Source: Pteria penguin (lineage: Eukaryota; Mollusca; Bivalvia; Pterioida; Pteriidae). From it: DNA of 64,000 nt. Below are positions 37,310-48,954 of this stretch, in pieces. Under the pieces are notes generated by a model. The model was not told where the DNA came from. It saw only the letters and a list, made by a program, of their open reading frames with translations, and ran no database searches. Position 1 is the first letter of the stretch; each line of letters begins with the position of its first letter. Location: the NCBI GenBank assembly GCA_035048485.1, contig CM068590.1:868001-932000 (forward strand), read 5' to 3'. Both the position numbers and the translations under genes were made by a program.

Positions 37310-38270
37310 TTAATTGCATAATTGCTTTAAACACAGCAAGTCATAATTCGTGGAATCCCTTTTCATTGAAAGGGTATCTAACTGAATTTCACGAATTGGA
37401 CAATAGAATAACGAGTATTCATTTAGATAAATTTGCGTTGATATGGCCTCTCGTCACGTAAGTGTTATTTCACAAGAAAGGTATCAACTTTTTTGCGGTA
37501 AACATGTCAACAGGTGATCTGGTAAACCGAATGGGAGTACAGGTTTGATGATACATGCTGTCCATTTCAAATAAAATGATGATGAATAAAACCGATTCAG
37601 AAGTCCAGAAATCATGAAGAGAAAGGCAATACAAAATAAGCAAAAAATGTAAAATTACAAATATAAAACAAACAAAACAATTTTAAACACAGCAAGTCAT
37701 AATTCGTGGAAGTAGAAATTTCATTGAAAGAGTATCTAACTGAATTCCATGAACTGGACAATGGGATATGTCGTTAACGAGTATTCATTTAGATATATTT
37801 GCTTTGATATGGCCTTTTGTCACGTAAGTGTTATTTCGCAAGATAGAAATCAATCTTGTTTAGTGGTGAAATATGTCAACAAGTGATCTGTTGAAAAGCA
37901 TTCTATATTTGGCAAAGATGTGTCATTTTTTATAGATAAATCTATCATTTTGAAACATGGAACCCAAAAATAAAACATCTAATGTTTGCATGGGCAAATA
38001 CCGTATACCGGATATACAGAAGTTTATATGATAAAATAATTTCAATACAATATTGAATACAGATTAATTTGAACAAATAATATCATCAAAGAATTTATGT
38101 AAATTTCTTTTTATGAATGTGGAATGTAGAAGCCCACATATTGGCCATTACAAATGAGAAGACGATGAATAAAACCAATTCAGAAGTTCAGAAATCCTGA
38201 AAAATAGAGACATACAAAATTAGCATAGAATGTAATCAAAAATAAAACGAACAAAAAGTCAACTAAGGAA
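37310..38270. repeat. Tandem duplication of a roughly 355-bp unit, second copy enlarged
   Basis: Unit 1 (about 37327-37680) and unit 2 (about 37683-38270) share TTAAACACAGCAAGTCATAA, CATTGAAAG.GTATCTAACT, GAGTATTCATTTAGATA, GTCACGTAAGTGTTATTTC and an end block GATGAATAAAACC.ATTCAG. Unit 2 has about 230 extra bases at 37915-38140. In unit 1 an open segment ends at a good donor (CAC|GTAAGT) and reads GYLTEFHELDNRI. Unit 2 keeps this and the donor. It could be a duplicated exon, but no family was recognised. Confidence 0.7.
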
Positions 38271-38384
38271 CAAAAAAGTGTGAGATGCATGGAAAGAGTA
38301 AGTAACTTTTCTGTCTACTTCGCTAACAAAACCGTGGTTGAAATTTAGTAGAAATAGATTTCAAATTCAGTGTTTAAATTGGTC

Positions 38385-38990
38385 AGGATAAGTGTCGATT
38401 CAGAATACCATGCACAATTATGAGTAAAAAGGTGTCATATTGTATGATAAAAGCCTGGTATCCACTATTGAGCTTCCTTACTGGCATTGTTAGCCTACCA
38501 CTTACATATATTAATTGAGACTTGAATAGGCCATAGGCAGGCGATATGGAGGCATTGCTACTCATATGGGGAAGATATTAATGCTGAAAGTGAAATGTAA
38601 TGGCAGAATGAGGTATTCAGGGGATAATCGATGTTGTAAGATAACGTGATATCCAGAAATGAATTTCTTGCTTTCTATGGTTTCAGGTCATTTGGATGAA
38701 TCACACTAAGTGAATATAAAATTATTAATCAAATGTTATACATTTAGATATGTGTATATGACAATGAAAGGAGGAATTCATTGCTTCTTCCTTTTAGAGA
38801 GACAAAAACTGAGTAAATTCAGATTCGTATGATTAACGAAATATTTCCGAGGGGTTGGGTGCATTTTGAGCCACTGGAATGCAAAAAAGGAACACATATC
38901 CTCTAAACGCCTATATCTAATCGAGCAAAAAGTATAATGTGTTAATGGGATAAGCTGTAGTATATTTATTTTCAAATCAGATTTTCCATT
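38385..38990 (-). pseudogene. RT relic, second Penelope-like lineage
   Basis: Minus-strand fragments align with 29495-29887: ISPAYGLFKSQLIYVSGRL (thumb) preceded by a GYHVILQHR-type block; the microsatellite position is occupied by a short ATATGTGTATATG. Numerous stops are present. Confidence 0.55.
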
Positions 38991-40349
38991 GACAAAAAAA
39001 AATCTGTCATAGTCAAAATTGAATATCTAGAATGCAGCCTATATTGGGGTTTTTATCTTTATTTTGACTGCTTACTGTAAAATAGATAATGTGTTATTTA
39101 AATACACAGCCCCCATTTCAATATACTCTCCATTAAGCATTTTGTTAGAAAATGGTCAAAGAAAAGGAAAAAGACATCTTATTCAATTAAAACTTTGCCA
39201 CTTACATTCAGATTATAAAACGATAACCACACAAAATACATCACAAAAATATTCGACTGTAATTCAGTTTTGTTACTGTCCTAGAACGGTCTATTCAACT
39301 GACATTTGACACTCAATTGGCTTGGTAAAAAAAGCCATAATGCAAACGTGTCGCAAAAATAACTTTCCAAAAGCATTGGCAGATTTAGGAGGGGTCGCAA
39401 ATCACACACCTCCCCCTTTTTGTAGAGAAATGTTACCAAAAAGGTAATTTTTGACAATTTTAAGAATGCAATCTCCTGTCCTATCCAGACCGAATAGTGC
39501 AAAAACATTAGTCATGGAAGGCTGCAACCAACCCCCCCCCCTTTTTTTGAAAATTTCTAAATTTGCGATGAAAAGTGTTCTGCCTAATCTTCTCCACTCA
39601 TTTTAACATGGGTATATATACATTTCATACGGTAATCAAATTTGACACAACACCGCGTTATATGCAATGCTTCTTTTCTCATTCTTACAGGAAAAATTAA
39701 GTCCTTATTCAAAGAAACAAACCTTGATGTTTACTACAAATTTTCTTTTTTGCATAATGATGATTGAGAAGCATGTCTTGTCTATAAAATCAGTATGATT
39801 TGTATTCATTTCATGCTTACATTTAAGAACAATGGCATTCTTTAAATCTGACTCGTAAAATTAATGATATCATCTGAAGTTACCGATATTTTAATTTGTA
39901 AAATTTCCTGGGTTGCAATTTAATGATTTGAGAAATGACAATCAATTGCCAATTAAACGTTTTAAAGTTAAATATTTGATTATGTTGATATGAATTATAA
40001 AGAGAAAAACATAAAGTGGTGCGAGGGTGGTAAAGAAAGGAAAATTCTTTGATACTAAGCAATAGTTGGTGCGGAGCATTTATTGTAAAAAAAAGCAAAA
40101 AAGAAATATTGACTATAAAGGAAACCTAAAAGAGCTACACGTGATATCAGGTGCCATGAAAGAGTAAGAATCTCCAGGAGTAAGCATCCCATGCTGACTT
40201 ATCACATCCACTGTGTAAAATGCTTTTCAAAATTTGTGAATATTTAAGATTATTAATCATTACATTTTATTATTATATTTTTCTTATCTCGTTCGTTACT
40301 ACCTGATGTAATTTATTATCCATGATTTTGTCTCAAATCGTTCCTACCC
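38991..40349. other. Mostly unassigned stretch with a Penelope scrap
   Basis: About 39235-39330 is a decayed minus-strand terminal repeat scrap (CACAAAAATATTCGACTGTA, TCCTAGAACGGTC, CACTCAATTGGCTTGGT). The remainder, including C and T homopolymer runs near 39530, has no supported gene. Confidence 0.4.
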
Positions 40350-40354
40350 ACTAC

Positions 40355-40455
40355 ACACTCTACCTGTTGCTGTAAATCAACCCACCGTGCACCATACCTG
40401 TTGCAGTAAATGAACTCAATGTACATCCTACCTGTTACTGTAGATCAACCCATGA
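40355..40455. repeat. Short minisatellite, about three units
   Basis: CTACCTGTTGCTGTAAATCA, CATACCTGTTGCAGTAAATG and CTACCTGTTACTGTAGATCA recur every 37-40 bases. Confidence 0.8.
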
Positions 40456-40764
40456 TAAGCAGTAATTATCTGTTGAAATATACCCACTTAAACGAACGAT
40501 GTGAAAAATCTATAGAAAACAGCCCAAATTATGTCATTATGGTTTTATACAAGAAAAGGTCCTGTGGAATTTATAATGGGGATAATAATTACCTTGATCA
40601 CCTTGAACTAAACAAACAAAAAACTAATAAATATTAGCATGCATTTCTCCTTAACATATTAACGATTCTGTTGAATAGGTAGATTTCCCTTTAAATGTTA
40701 AACGAGGATAGTAAATGAATATACATTAATGCAACGCATGGACACGATATTAAATGTTAAAGAA

Positions 40765-40820
40765 AAAAGAGGAGTTACTGGCTCAGTTATGTGGCAGAAG
40801 TCACCATGCAGCTATAATAT
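40765..40820 (-). mobile_element. Penelope subtype A terminal scrap
   Basis: AGAGGAGTTACTGGCTCAGT, GGCAGAAGTCACCATGCAGC. Only the outermost 50 or so bases of the terminal repeat are present. Confidence 0.75.
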
Positions 40821-42290
40821 AATATAACCGCTGAAACGTTTCATCGCGAGTTCGATTTGGTTCAATATTTTCTATCGATACATTTGTTTGAATTTCTGTT
40901 CGATACGACTTTGAGAAGTACCTTCAAGAATATTATTTATAATCTCAACTCTTGTAAAACCATCTGACTCAGACGTATGACGGAAGATAGCTCTGAAATC
41001 AGTAGAGTTTTAACTGAAGTAAATATTTTAGCAGTTCTGTGACATATTGTATATCACTTGGGCCAACATGATTTTATCTGAAGAAATGCTGAATACAAAA
41101 GAAAAACGATTTTTTTTTTAAAAATGTGGATGGAACATTTAAATTTGAAATCAAAGCATCTATTTTTAAATGTTCTCCATATGATTACATTGATGTCAGA
41201 TAAGTTATCTGTAACACACGAACAATTTACTATTTAATTACCAAGGAAGTGATTTACCGGTAACCGCACGCTCAAATGGATAATGAAATTAAGAAGTTGT
41301 GAAAATATGATGCGTTATACTTCTGTTTTTGTTTTAGAATGCAATAATGCCTAATGTATGTACCTTGATCTTTCTATAATCAATGATAGATGTACGGGCT
41401 GACTTTAAAAAACTTCATTGCGAGTCGCGATCATGTCTAAATGACGACAGGTAATGAACATGGTTAAAGTTGAATCTGGCGATCCCAAAATTACAGTTTT
41501 TAAATCGTCACTGACTGTTCAAGTCCTACGGCCGCTACAATTATCTCATAAGAGAACATTAGGTTCCACTTTGCAGAATGATTCATGACGTTCTGGAGTG
41601 CTATTTAATCACTGTGGAAAACCTATCATGACGTCACCTTCAACATTTATGTCTATTCGCACGTGCATTTGGACCTTCACCTAATTTATTTGACGTCTCA
41701 ATATAACTGTTGCCACGGATGTTGCATGAAAAAAGGATACGCTCACTCTCCCCGGGCACCTGTTCTTGACCGAAATGTTGTAATTCCAGAGTTGGCAACG
41801 GTTTGTATGGGACAATTTCATTATTTAGCCTCCCTCCTTTTGGACATCCACACTGGATAACTCATCGGTACTTCCTCCTTGTTTATTACTATGATTTTAA
41901 GAAGTATAGTATCGAAAATCATCGTATCCCTACTGTCGTGATACAACATGTATCTTGAGGGGGGTGTATCATTTAAACACTGATATATGCACAACCACTG
42001 CATTTGCCCGGGATAAAGCTTTCGAGGCATGTTGTTTATTTCTGTATAAATAACATTAATCGGTGACGTCATAACGCCCCATATTTTAACCACTTTTCAG
42101 CATATAAAGCGATATTGGCAGACTTTTGATTGTTATGCTTATGGCATCATAATGAAATCTTCGACATTTCTAATCTTGTGTAACGTCATTAAAGTCTAAA
42201 GTGCTTGACATTCGACAAAAGTATGTCATTCTGTATAAATGTTGCGTTGTCATTCGATACCAGCTGTTTCTTTCAATTTATAACTTCCCT
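40821..42290. other. Mostly unassigned stretch with repeat scraps
   Basis: It contains a REP-Z scrap near 41462 (GGTTAAAGTTGAATCTGGCG) and a REP-Y-like core near 41715-41765 (GATACGCTCACTCTCCCCGG). No gene was supported. Confidence 0.45.
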
Positions 42291-42480
42291 GTATGTTTGT
42301 ATAAATATGTATTTACTTCCTGAACTTGAAGGGTTGTTGCAGGATTTTTGTGACGGAAATTCCATGCAAACTGAAGACCGTTACTACTCTCAGGCACCAG
42401 GCCTCACCTCAGTTTAATTGGGGTTAGCATTTGTTTGCATATGACATTGTAAACGATATTGTGGTTAACACTTCGGCATT
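42291..42480. repeat. REP-X copy, inverted relative to the others
   Basis: CTTGAAGGGTTGTTGCAGGA, CAGGCACCAGGCCTCACCTC, TTGGGGTTAGCATTTGT and ATGACATTGTAAACGATATT are reverse complements of blocks in the copies at 28292 and 55508. Confidence 0.65.
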
Positions 42481-43555
42481 TCCCCGTCACTCGTTTGCAA
42501 AGGAATATGGAAACGTTTAATATCATTGTGTGTTTAGTTCTTGCCTAACATGTTTATTGTGCTCCTAAATGAATTATGACAAGTCAGAAGCTGTCCATTT
42601 CTACGTGATCTGGGACCATGCTTTGCACTAGTTCATCCAAAGACACGGAATATAACGAGACACCTCACCTAGAACCGTCGTATATTATCCTCTGCGCTAA
42701 GCTTGCTAATTAGATATTTTTCCCTTTAAGTTATATATTCTATGTTTGCTAGTACAGTGCATATTATAGGTTAATTTAATCTAAATTGTTTTCATTATAT
42801 ATATAAGCCTAAAACATATTAAAAAAGGACCCTTGCAAATGTTTTAATCAAATTCGTCGTAGTAAATGAGATATGGCTGTCTAAAACGTGATGTTTGTAA
42901 ACATAATGTATACAACCAAATTATCACGTGGTCTAATTCGGAAGCGGCCGCATCATGGGCACTGATGGAGGGCGAGGTAAATAAACTTGACGATTAACTT
43001 TAAAAATGTGCATTCAATGCTGCTAAAGTTAGTATTTACTGAAATCGTTTTCTTTTGGAGTCTCCCTTCATCGTATTGGTTTTGATTAAACTGCGCATGC
43101 GCGAAGTCATTTATCGTTGTATTTATGGAATACCCACTTTATTTACGAAGTATCTTCTTATTATTTTGATATCTCCGAGGATTTAAAGCAACAAAAATAG
43201 TATTAACGCAAAGGTAATAACTTCAGCCATACGAGAAAAATACAGTTTTTGTTTTACATGCCCTAATATTTGAAATTATACTGAATTGCAGGGTATACAA
43301 CTTTAAGTATTAAGATATATGTGAAGAATCCAAGAGACTTTTTCCCATTTATCATATATTTCATTCCATGTCACACATACGATAATTTTACGTAAAAAAA
43401 TTAGATAGCATATTAACGTCATAATGAAAATCCAAGCAAAAGTTATCATGCGTGGCCTACGGCCCCTTATATCATGTAAAATGGGGTAAACATCCTTTCT
43501 TGAATCATACCTACCAGAACAATCTGAAAACCGGGATACAACTGCTCAAACCTTC
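42481..43555. other. Unassigned stretch with a possible first exon
   Basis: CGGCCGCATCATGGGCACTG ends in GGGCGAGGTAAAT near 42953-42980, so an ATG is followed within 25 bases by a good splice donor (GAG|GTAAAT), and TCACGTGG lies about 25 bases upstream. It resembles a short first coding exon, but nothing joins to it in view. Confidence 0.2.
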
Positions 43556-43752
43556 AGCCCGTTTCAGTAACAATCGTAGATATAATCGTTACTGATCCCG
43601 TAAATATGGTATTTACAGGATCAACAACTAATTCCTACTTAACGCAACTTGCGATGCATTTTCATCGTAAGTTTACGCTTACGATTTTCATCGTAAGTTG
43701 TACTTACGGGTTAAACTACGTTTACGGGTTCACTTACATTGGAAGTGAAACA
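43556..43752. mobile_element. Possible MITE with CGTAAGTTTACG interior
   Basis: Ends resembling GTTTCAGTAAC and its near complement (GGAAGTGAAAC) flank a string of CGTAAGT and ACTTACG motifs in both orientations. The interior is strongly self-complementary. Confidence 0.4.
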
Positions 43753-44068
43753 GCAACCCCAATTTAAAACCTCTCCCCTTTTGTCTGAATCCTTTCATGT
43801 CATACTGACTTCAATTTATTTTCTCTTTCAGATGGATGTGAACCGTGGAATTATATTACATTTCTATTACAGTGCAATATTTGCATTTTTATAAACTGTA
43901 CATGATGATATGATGCTTAATTTCATATATAATATACCATAGGTAGACCCTACTTATTCCGCAATTATTGTAACATATTACATAACTTTAACCTACTGTC
44001 AGAGACCAGAAGTCCGTTCTCCAGAAAAATATAATATGAAAACTTCTGAAGACATTGCCATGGAAACC

Positions 44069-44072
44069 TTTT

Positions 44073-44139
<67 letters not shown>

Positions 44140-44140
44140 A
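44069..44140. repeat. (TTTA)n and T tract
   Basis: About nine TTTA units run into about 38 Ts. This may be the remnant of a retroposed poly(A) end; the REP-X copy starts shortly after. Confidence 0.9.
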
Positions 44141-44164
44141 TAATCTGTACAACTTAGTCGCAAC

Positions 44165-44455
44165 TGCTAATAGCAAAAAACGAAGAAGTACCGAAGGGTA
44201 AACCATATCTCATAGTCCATGGAATAAAGGGGACAATATCGTGTTTAGTGTCACATTCAGACAAATGCGAACCCCAATAAAATCGAGGTGAGACCAGGTG
44301 CCCGAGAGGAGTAAGCGTCCCCTGGTTGCATACAACACCCGTCGCAAAAGTCCTGCAATAACCTTTCATATCGAGGAGGTAAATACATACGAAGGAGACA
44401 GGAGCACGAAGTCAAATTTCCTATTCAAGGCAAGAAATGCTGCCTGCCTAACAAT
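44165..44455. repeat. REP-X copy
   Basis: It runs from AAAACGAAGAAGTACCGAAG to CAAGGCAAGAAATGCTGCCT with all central blocks intact (CCAGGTGCCCG, CCCCTGGTTGCATACAACAC). It is very close to the copy at 55508. Confidence 0.75.
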
Positions 44456-46214
44456 ACTTTACACACCTTGCAGATAACATTGGAAATATTCAAATAAACT
44501 CCATTTTACGAGCGCATAACAATTGTGATCCAGGCCTTTGATTTATATACTAGTAAATCTTTACGTGGGATTACGTGAATTGCGAAGATGCAGACTAGTA
44601 GTCAAATAGGAATATCTTAAGTACAATACTCAACAGAAAATATGAGCAACCAATGACCTCGTCGAAGATCAAGAAATAGGAACAGGTACTGCTGTAATGC
44701 CATGGGATTACTGGAGCTAACGTAACTTGTTATCATACGGGTATAAGTCGATGGCGAGGAGTTCCGAATAAAAGTGGTGCTAATTCCGCGAACAAACTTG
44801 TATAAATTGTTAATTGTTAATTTTTATCTTCAAAGTGGACAATAATTTGAAATGTATTTATAAATATATTTACTAACGAAAAACGAGAAAAACATTAAAT
44901 GGTATATTCGACTGTGTATGTGTAGGATAATGAATAATTAAGAGGCTGTCCATTGAAAAACCAGGGGATGGTAAAGGCCATGTCATATAATTTAACTATT
45001 TTATGTGTAAATGTTCCTTCAATCATATTAATTTTAAATCCAATTTTTTTTCCCAGAATGGACTTGATAACCCTAAAATTACACTTGCTTATTTTAAGTG
45101 CAAAAAGGTCACGGAATTAAGTAAAATCTAAGATTTCTAATAGCAAATATTTTGCATTAAGTATGGTATATTTTAAAATAAAATAATTATTTGGCAGTAA
45201 ACACACTTCTTAATCTACAAGAATTAGTATAGAAATAAAAAACTACTTGCTATAAATAAGGTCATTTTCAGTACTTTTAATTACTGTAAAAGTAGCATAT
45301 ATTTGGAATGCTATAAAATCCCATCCATTCATTTTTCATATTCATGATATATATCATTACATAGCCCATTGGTAGTTCTTTTCAAAATAATAAAGAAATA
45401 GGTGGGCATTATTAGCATTGATCTATGAATCAATGTTAAAAAATCTATTTTTTACCCTTTTCTTTGGATCTTTGACAGGTATTCTCTGATATGGTTTTGG
45501 GAAATATGCATGTCACTACTTTCTTTTGTCATAAAAAGAAAGGATTTCATCCAAGTAATAAAAGTTAATGAGATATAGCAGTTTGCATGGTGATTTGGTT
45601 ACTATGGTAACCCTAAGAAAACAAATTGTGATATTTTTGAAAATTAAATTGGAAACAAATTGTCATACTTTAGAGTAGTATATCATATAGTATAAGTAAA
45701 ATGATGTCCAATCCAAGATTCCATATTTAGAGGTCAAGGTGAAAGCTGGTCAAAACCTTTAATCAAACCAACTTTAAGATGAACTGCTATGTCATGTTTT
45801 ATGTTATGCATTACATAATATTAAGCGGCAGCATGAATTTTAAAATCAGAATGTTTTCATTTAGATGTCAAGGTCAAAATTCAAGGTCAAGATCAAAACC
45901 TGAAATTATATCATATAACCAAAAGCTATTTCATTCCAAATTTCACTTTCTACTTGTAACTCAAATAGTAAATGCTTAAGACTGTATCACAGACAAACTG
46001 ACAGACATCACAAATCAAAAGGTCGCAATGTGGCAAACAAAATATTAAACTCATCTAATTTGATAACTTTTTACTATGGTAAATATTATCACATTTATTA
46101 GACATGTATCACATATGTCTTTGTAACATAATTCAAAGCACAAAAAGATGAAGAAACAACCACATCAAAATTTTTAAATTTCAAATTTTCAGCAATACGA
46201 GGGTTCCCATTACA
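44456..46214. other. Unassigned AT-rich stretch
   Basis: Low-complexity AT-rich DNA with no supported gene. GGTCAAGGTGAAA / GTCAAGGTCAAAATTCAAGG blocks near 45735 and 45865 are simple internal repeats; the end (GACAAACTGACAGACATCAC) resembles the tails of the repeats at 25010 and 46220. Confidence 0.4.
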
Positions 46215-46219
46215 CGTTA

Positions 46220-46685
46220 TAACAAGAGCAACTCCTAGCGTGGCATAATATGCCCGTCGCTTAATTTAGATGGGATCAATTCGCATTGGCATGAGTTTCT
46301 TGAAAAACATCTGACGTTTACTAAAGTTAATTGCGTTCAATAGCATTTTATCATAGAAAAAATAAAACCCAAGTCCCTTAACTCCGAAACGACAAAACGG
46401 AATTTGCTAGAAATCGAAAGGCGACTTTCCCTACACTTTTCAAGCATTCTGTATGAGTTTCATGGAATACAGCTGACGTTTACTAAAGTTATTGCGTTCC
46501 ATAGCATTTTATCATAGCAAAGATAAATAGTGTAGGGGTTTTACAAATATCATTTGAATCCATCAAACCTTCACTGAGATAATGAGCGGAAACCATAATT
46601 GTGGACAGACGGACGGATGGACAGACAGACAAACGCACCACGCCATACCATAATACGACCGACTTCGTCGAGCGTATAAAAACAA
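46220..46685. repeat. Dispersed repeat with GGACGGATGGACAGAC tail
   Basis: AACAAGAGCAACTCCTAGCG, ATGCCCGTCGCTTAATTTAG at the head and CAGACGGACGGATGGACAGA, CTTCGTCGAGCGTATAAAAA at the end. It has the same plan as 25010-25540. An internal near-duplicate (ATCTGACGTTTACTAAAGTT / AGCTGACGTTTACTAAAGTT) is present. Confidence 0.55.
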
Positions 46686-46809
46686 ATGCATGTTTAACAT
46701 TACCAAAGGGAATAATTTCCACATCAAATAAACATTATGACTGACATTTATCAATATGGCTTGCACATTTTTCATGTAGTAGTCATTGTTCATCATCAAG
46801 CAACAATAA

Positions 46810-47065
46810 TAATAATAGCAAGTGTTTGATCGCCGAGAGAGCAATGTCCCCTACCGGGGCAATAATTCCACCAAACATAGTCGCACATAACAAATATTCG
46901 AACCTGACCTCTGCACTATCACAATTTAGCTGTATACCAAAAATAAATAAGATCCATTCATGCATTCTCAAGAAAATGAGCGGAAACCTAATTAGTGACG
47001 GTCAGACGGACGGACAGCATGTTAACTAATAGTCTCCTCGGTCTTTGACCGGTAGGAGACTAATA
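46810..47065. repeat. Dispersed repeat with terminal hairpin
   Basis: It starts GATCGCCGAGAGAGCAATGT and ends with AGTCTCCTCGGTCTTTGACC, GGTAGGAGACT, a hairpin, after a CAGACGGACGGACAGC tract. It may be a related or adjacent member of the GGACGGAC-tailed repeats. Confidence 0.45.
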
Positions 47066-47199
47066 ACGGTAATAAATAATTTATTTAAAGAAGGTAACTC
47101 GATAAGCCACAGATTTTCTTACATTTGTCATAACACATGATCACAGTATTATGATGCACATGTTTACAATATATAATATACACAAATTTCTCTTTCTCT

Positions 47200-47355
47200 C
47201 GTCACATGTATACACACACCCTCACACCCACACCATCACACTCCCTTACACTTTGACTACACATATACTCACATATGACATATATACACATACAAACACA
47301 CAAGTACATATCAATTTACATATCCATACACGTATGTATATATATACACATAAAC
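47200..47355. repeat. CA/TA-rich low-complexity tract
   Basis: Imperfect CACA, CATA and ATACACA runs make up most of the segment. The ORFs here are artefacts of composition. Confidence 0.8.
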
Positions 47356-47554
47356 ATACTAAGGGACCATGCAATATTTATCACCGGGGTGAGACCGGTG
47401 CATTTGGAAATTCGATTTAAAAATATAATATTATATATAATAATTATATATAATATAATTGTCCCATATCAATTTTAAGTGAAAAAGTACATGCCCCATC
47501 ACAAATCACAATGTTTGGTATAGTTTTAATGTTTATGTATATATAAGAAGAAAA

Positions 47555-47650
47555 AAAAGGAGTTACTGGCTCAGTTATGTGGCAGAAGTCACCATGGAGC
47601 TATACAATAAACATATTATCAGCTAACACACAATATAAAATGTTTGTATA
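47555..47650 (-). mobile_element. Penelope subtype A terminal fragment
   Basis: AAAAGGAGTTACTGGCTCAG, GTCACCATGGAGCTATACAA. It breaks off before the CGATACCGACTTAGG core. Confidence 0.75.
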
Positions 47651-48420
47651 TGTATTTGGAAATACCCATATGTAAATTACTTTTCCTAAAGCATTGTGTA
47701 CTTTATAAATTGTAAAAATATATTACATATCACTTACTCAGAAGCATAAAGTGATACTAATAACAAAACTGTTCAAATGAAGCATGCATTACTATGTCAT
47801 ATGTGAAAATGTGACCCCTGGCCATATTTCCTATGCCTTTTTGTATCACACAAACAAGTACTAGGCAAAGTGATCATCATTATTATACTTTAGATATGAT
47901 ACAATCACAAAGAGTATCTTTATAAACACAATTTTATGACATTGTTTCATGAAGATATAATGTTGAGTGTTGAGAAACATCTAAAAACTTATTTAGACGT
48001 GTAAAGAAATGAAAAAAAATTTCACCACAGCTGGATTTGAACCGCAACTCTCCATATTTTAATTACCCAGTAGTATATATACCATTGTGAGACCTAGTTT
48101 TTAGACATGTTGGCTTTATCTGTTGACCCATTTGGATGAAATGTACAAAATTAATAGAGGACCTATAGTACTTCATGTATACCATGTTTCATTAAAATCT
48201 TTCATGTCGTATAACAGCAGAAGTTAAAATGTGAAGAATTTTCCCTATACACCCTCATTTGGAAGTCTTAAAAAATTCATAGAAAATCCAAAATTGAGAT
48301 ATTGACAAAATTCTTGCAAAGTAACATTCCTTACGAGTATCACTGAAGAGACATAAGTTGTCGAAATGCGCTTCTGCTGCAAAAAATTATAAGGTATATA
48401 TATGTTATATATTCATTCTA
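47651..48420. other. Unassigned stretch
   Basis: No supported feature. GAGTATCACTGAAGAGACAT near 48337 resembles common intergenic repeat sequence, but no second copy is present in the window. Confidence 0.4.
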
Positions 48421-48424
48421 CCAA

Positions 48425-48810
48425 AGAATAAAGAGGAGTTACTGGCTCAGTTACGTGGCAGAAGTCACCATGGAGCTATACAATACATGGATATCAATAA
48501 TATACTAGCACATATAACACATTTAAGGAGAAAACTGAAGACATCTGACAAAGCTGTATGACAAATATCACCAAGGACATGCACACAAAACATGATAATA
48601 ATAAAATATACACTGAAAATTGACATTACAAAAATATTCGATTGTGCTGTGGTTACGATACCGACTTGGTCAACTGAAGTAACAAACGTCATTCAATTGG
48701 TGTGGTTAACCGGTTTACGGGCGCCCTCCTTCCCAATCACCGCAAAAGCAGCACATTTAAAAATTTATATATAATCCTCCATATAGAGAACAAGGATCAC
48801 GAAGAAATCA
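48425..48810 (-). mobile_element. Composite Penelope terminal repeat (subtypes A and B side by side)
   Basis: The left part is a subtype A end (AAGAGGAGTTACTGGCTCAG..GTCACCATGGAGCTATACAA, ATCAATAATATACTAGCACA). It is followed at 48524 by a subtype B end (AAGACATCTGACAAAGCTGT, CACCAAGGACATGCACAC) and core (GTTACGATACCGACTTGGTC, GGTGTGGTTAACCGGTTTAC). Either a B copy inserted into an A copy or the ancestral terminal repeat held both ends. Confidence 0.75.
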
Positions 48811-48927
48811 AACTATTAATCAATATAGGATCTTAGAGAGACAAAACTCTAAGTAAACTACAGTTCTATATGCCTATAAATAAGTATTATGATTTCAGGG
48901 AATACTTAATAACTTTCATCATGAGGA

Positions 48928-48933
48928 TTTATT
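48928..48933 (-). promoter_or_regulatory. Candidate polyadenylation signal for the 538-aa TRIM-like gene
   Basis: AATAAA on the minus strand, about 22 bases past the stop codon. The short distance is plausible for a compact 3' UTR. Confidence 0.4.
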
Positions 48934-48954
48934 CTCATCTGAATAAAGTACTGA

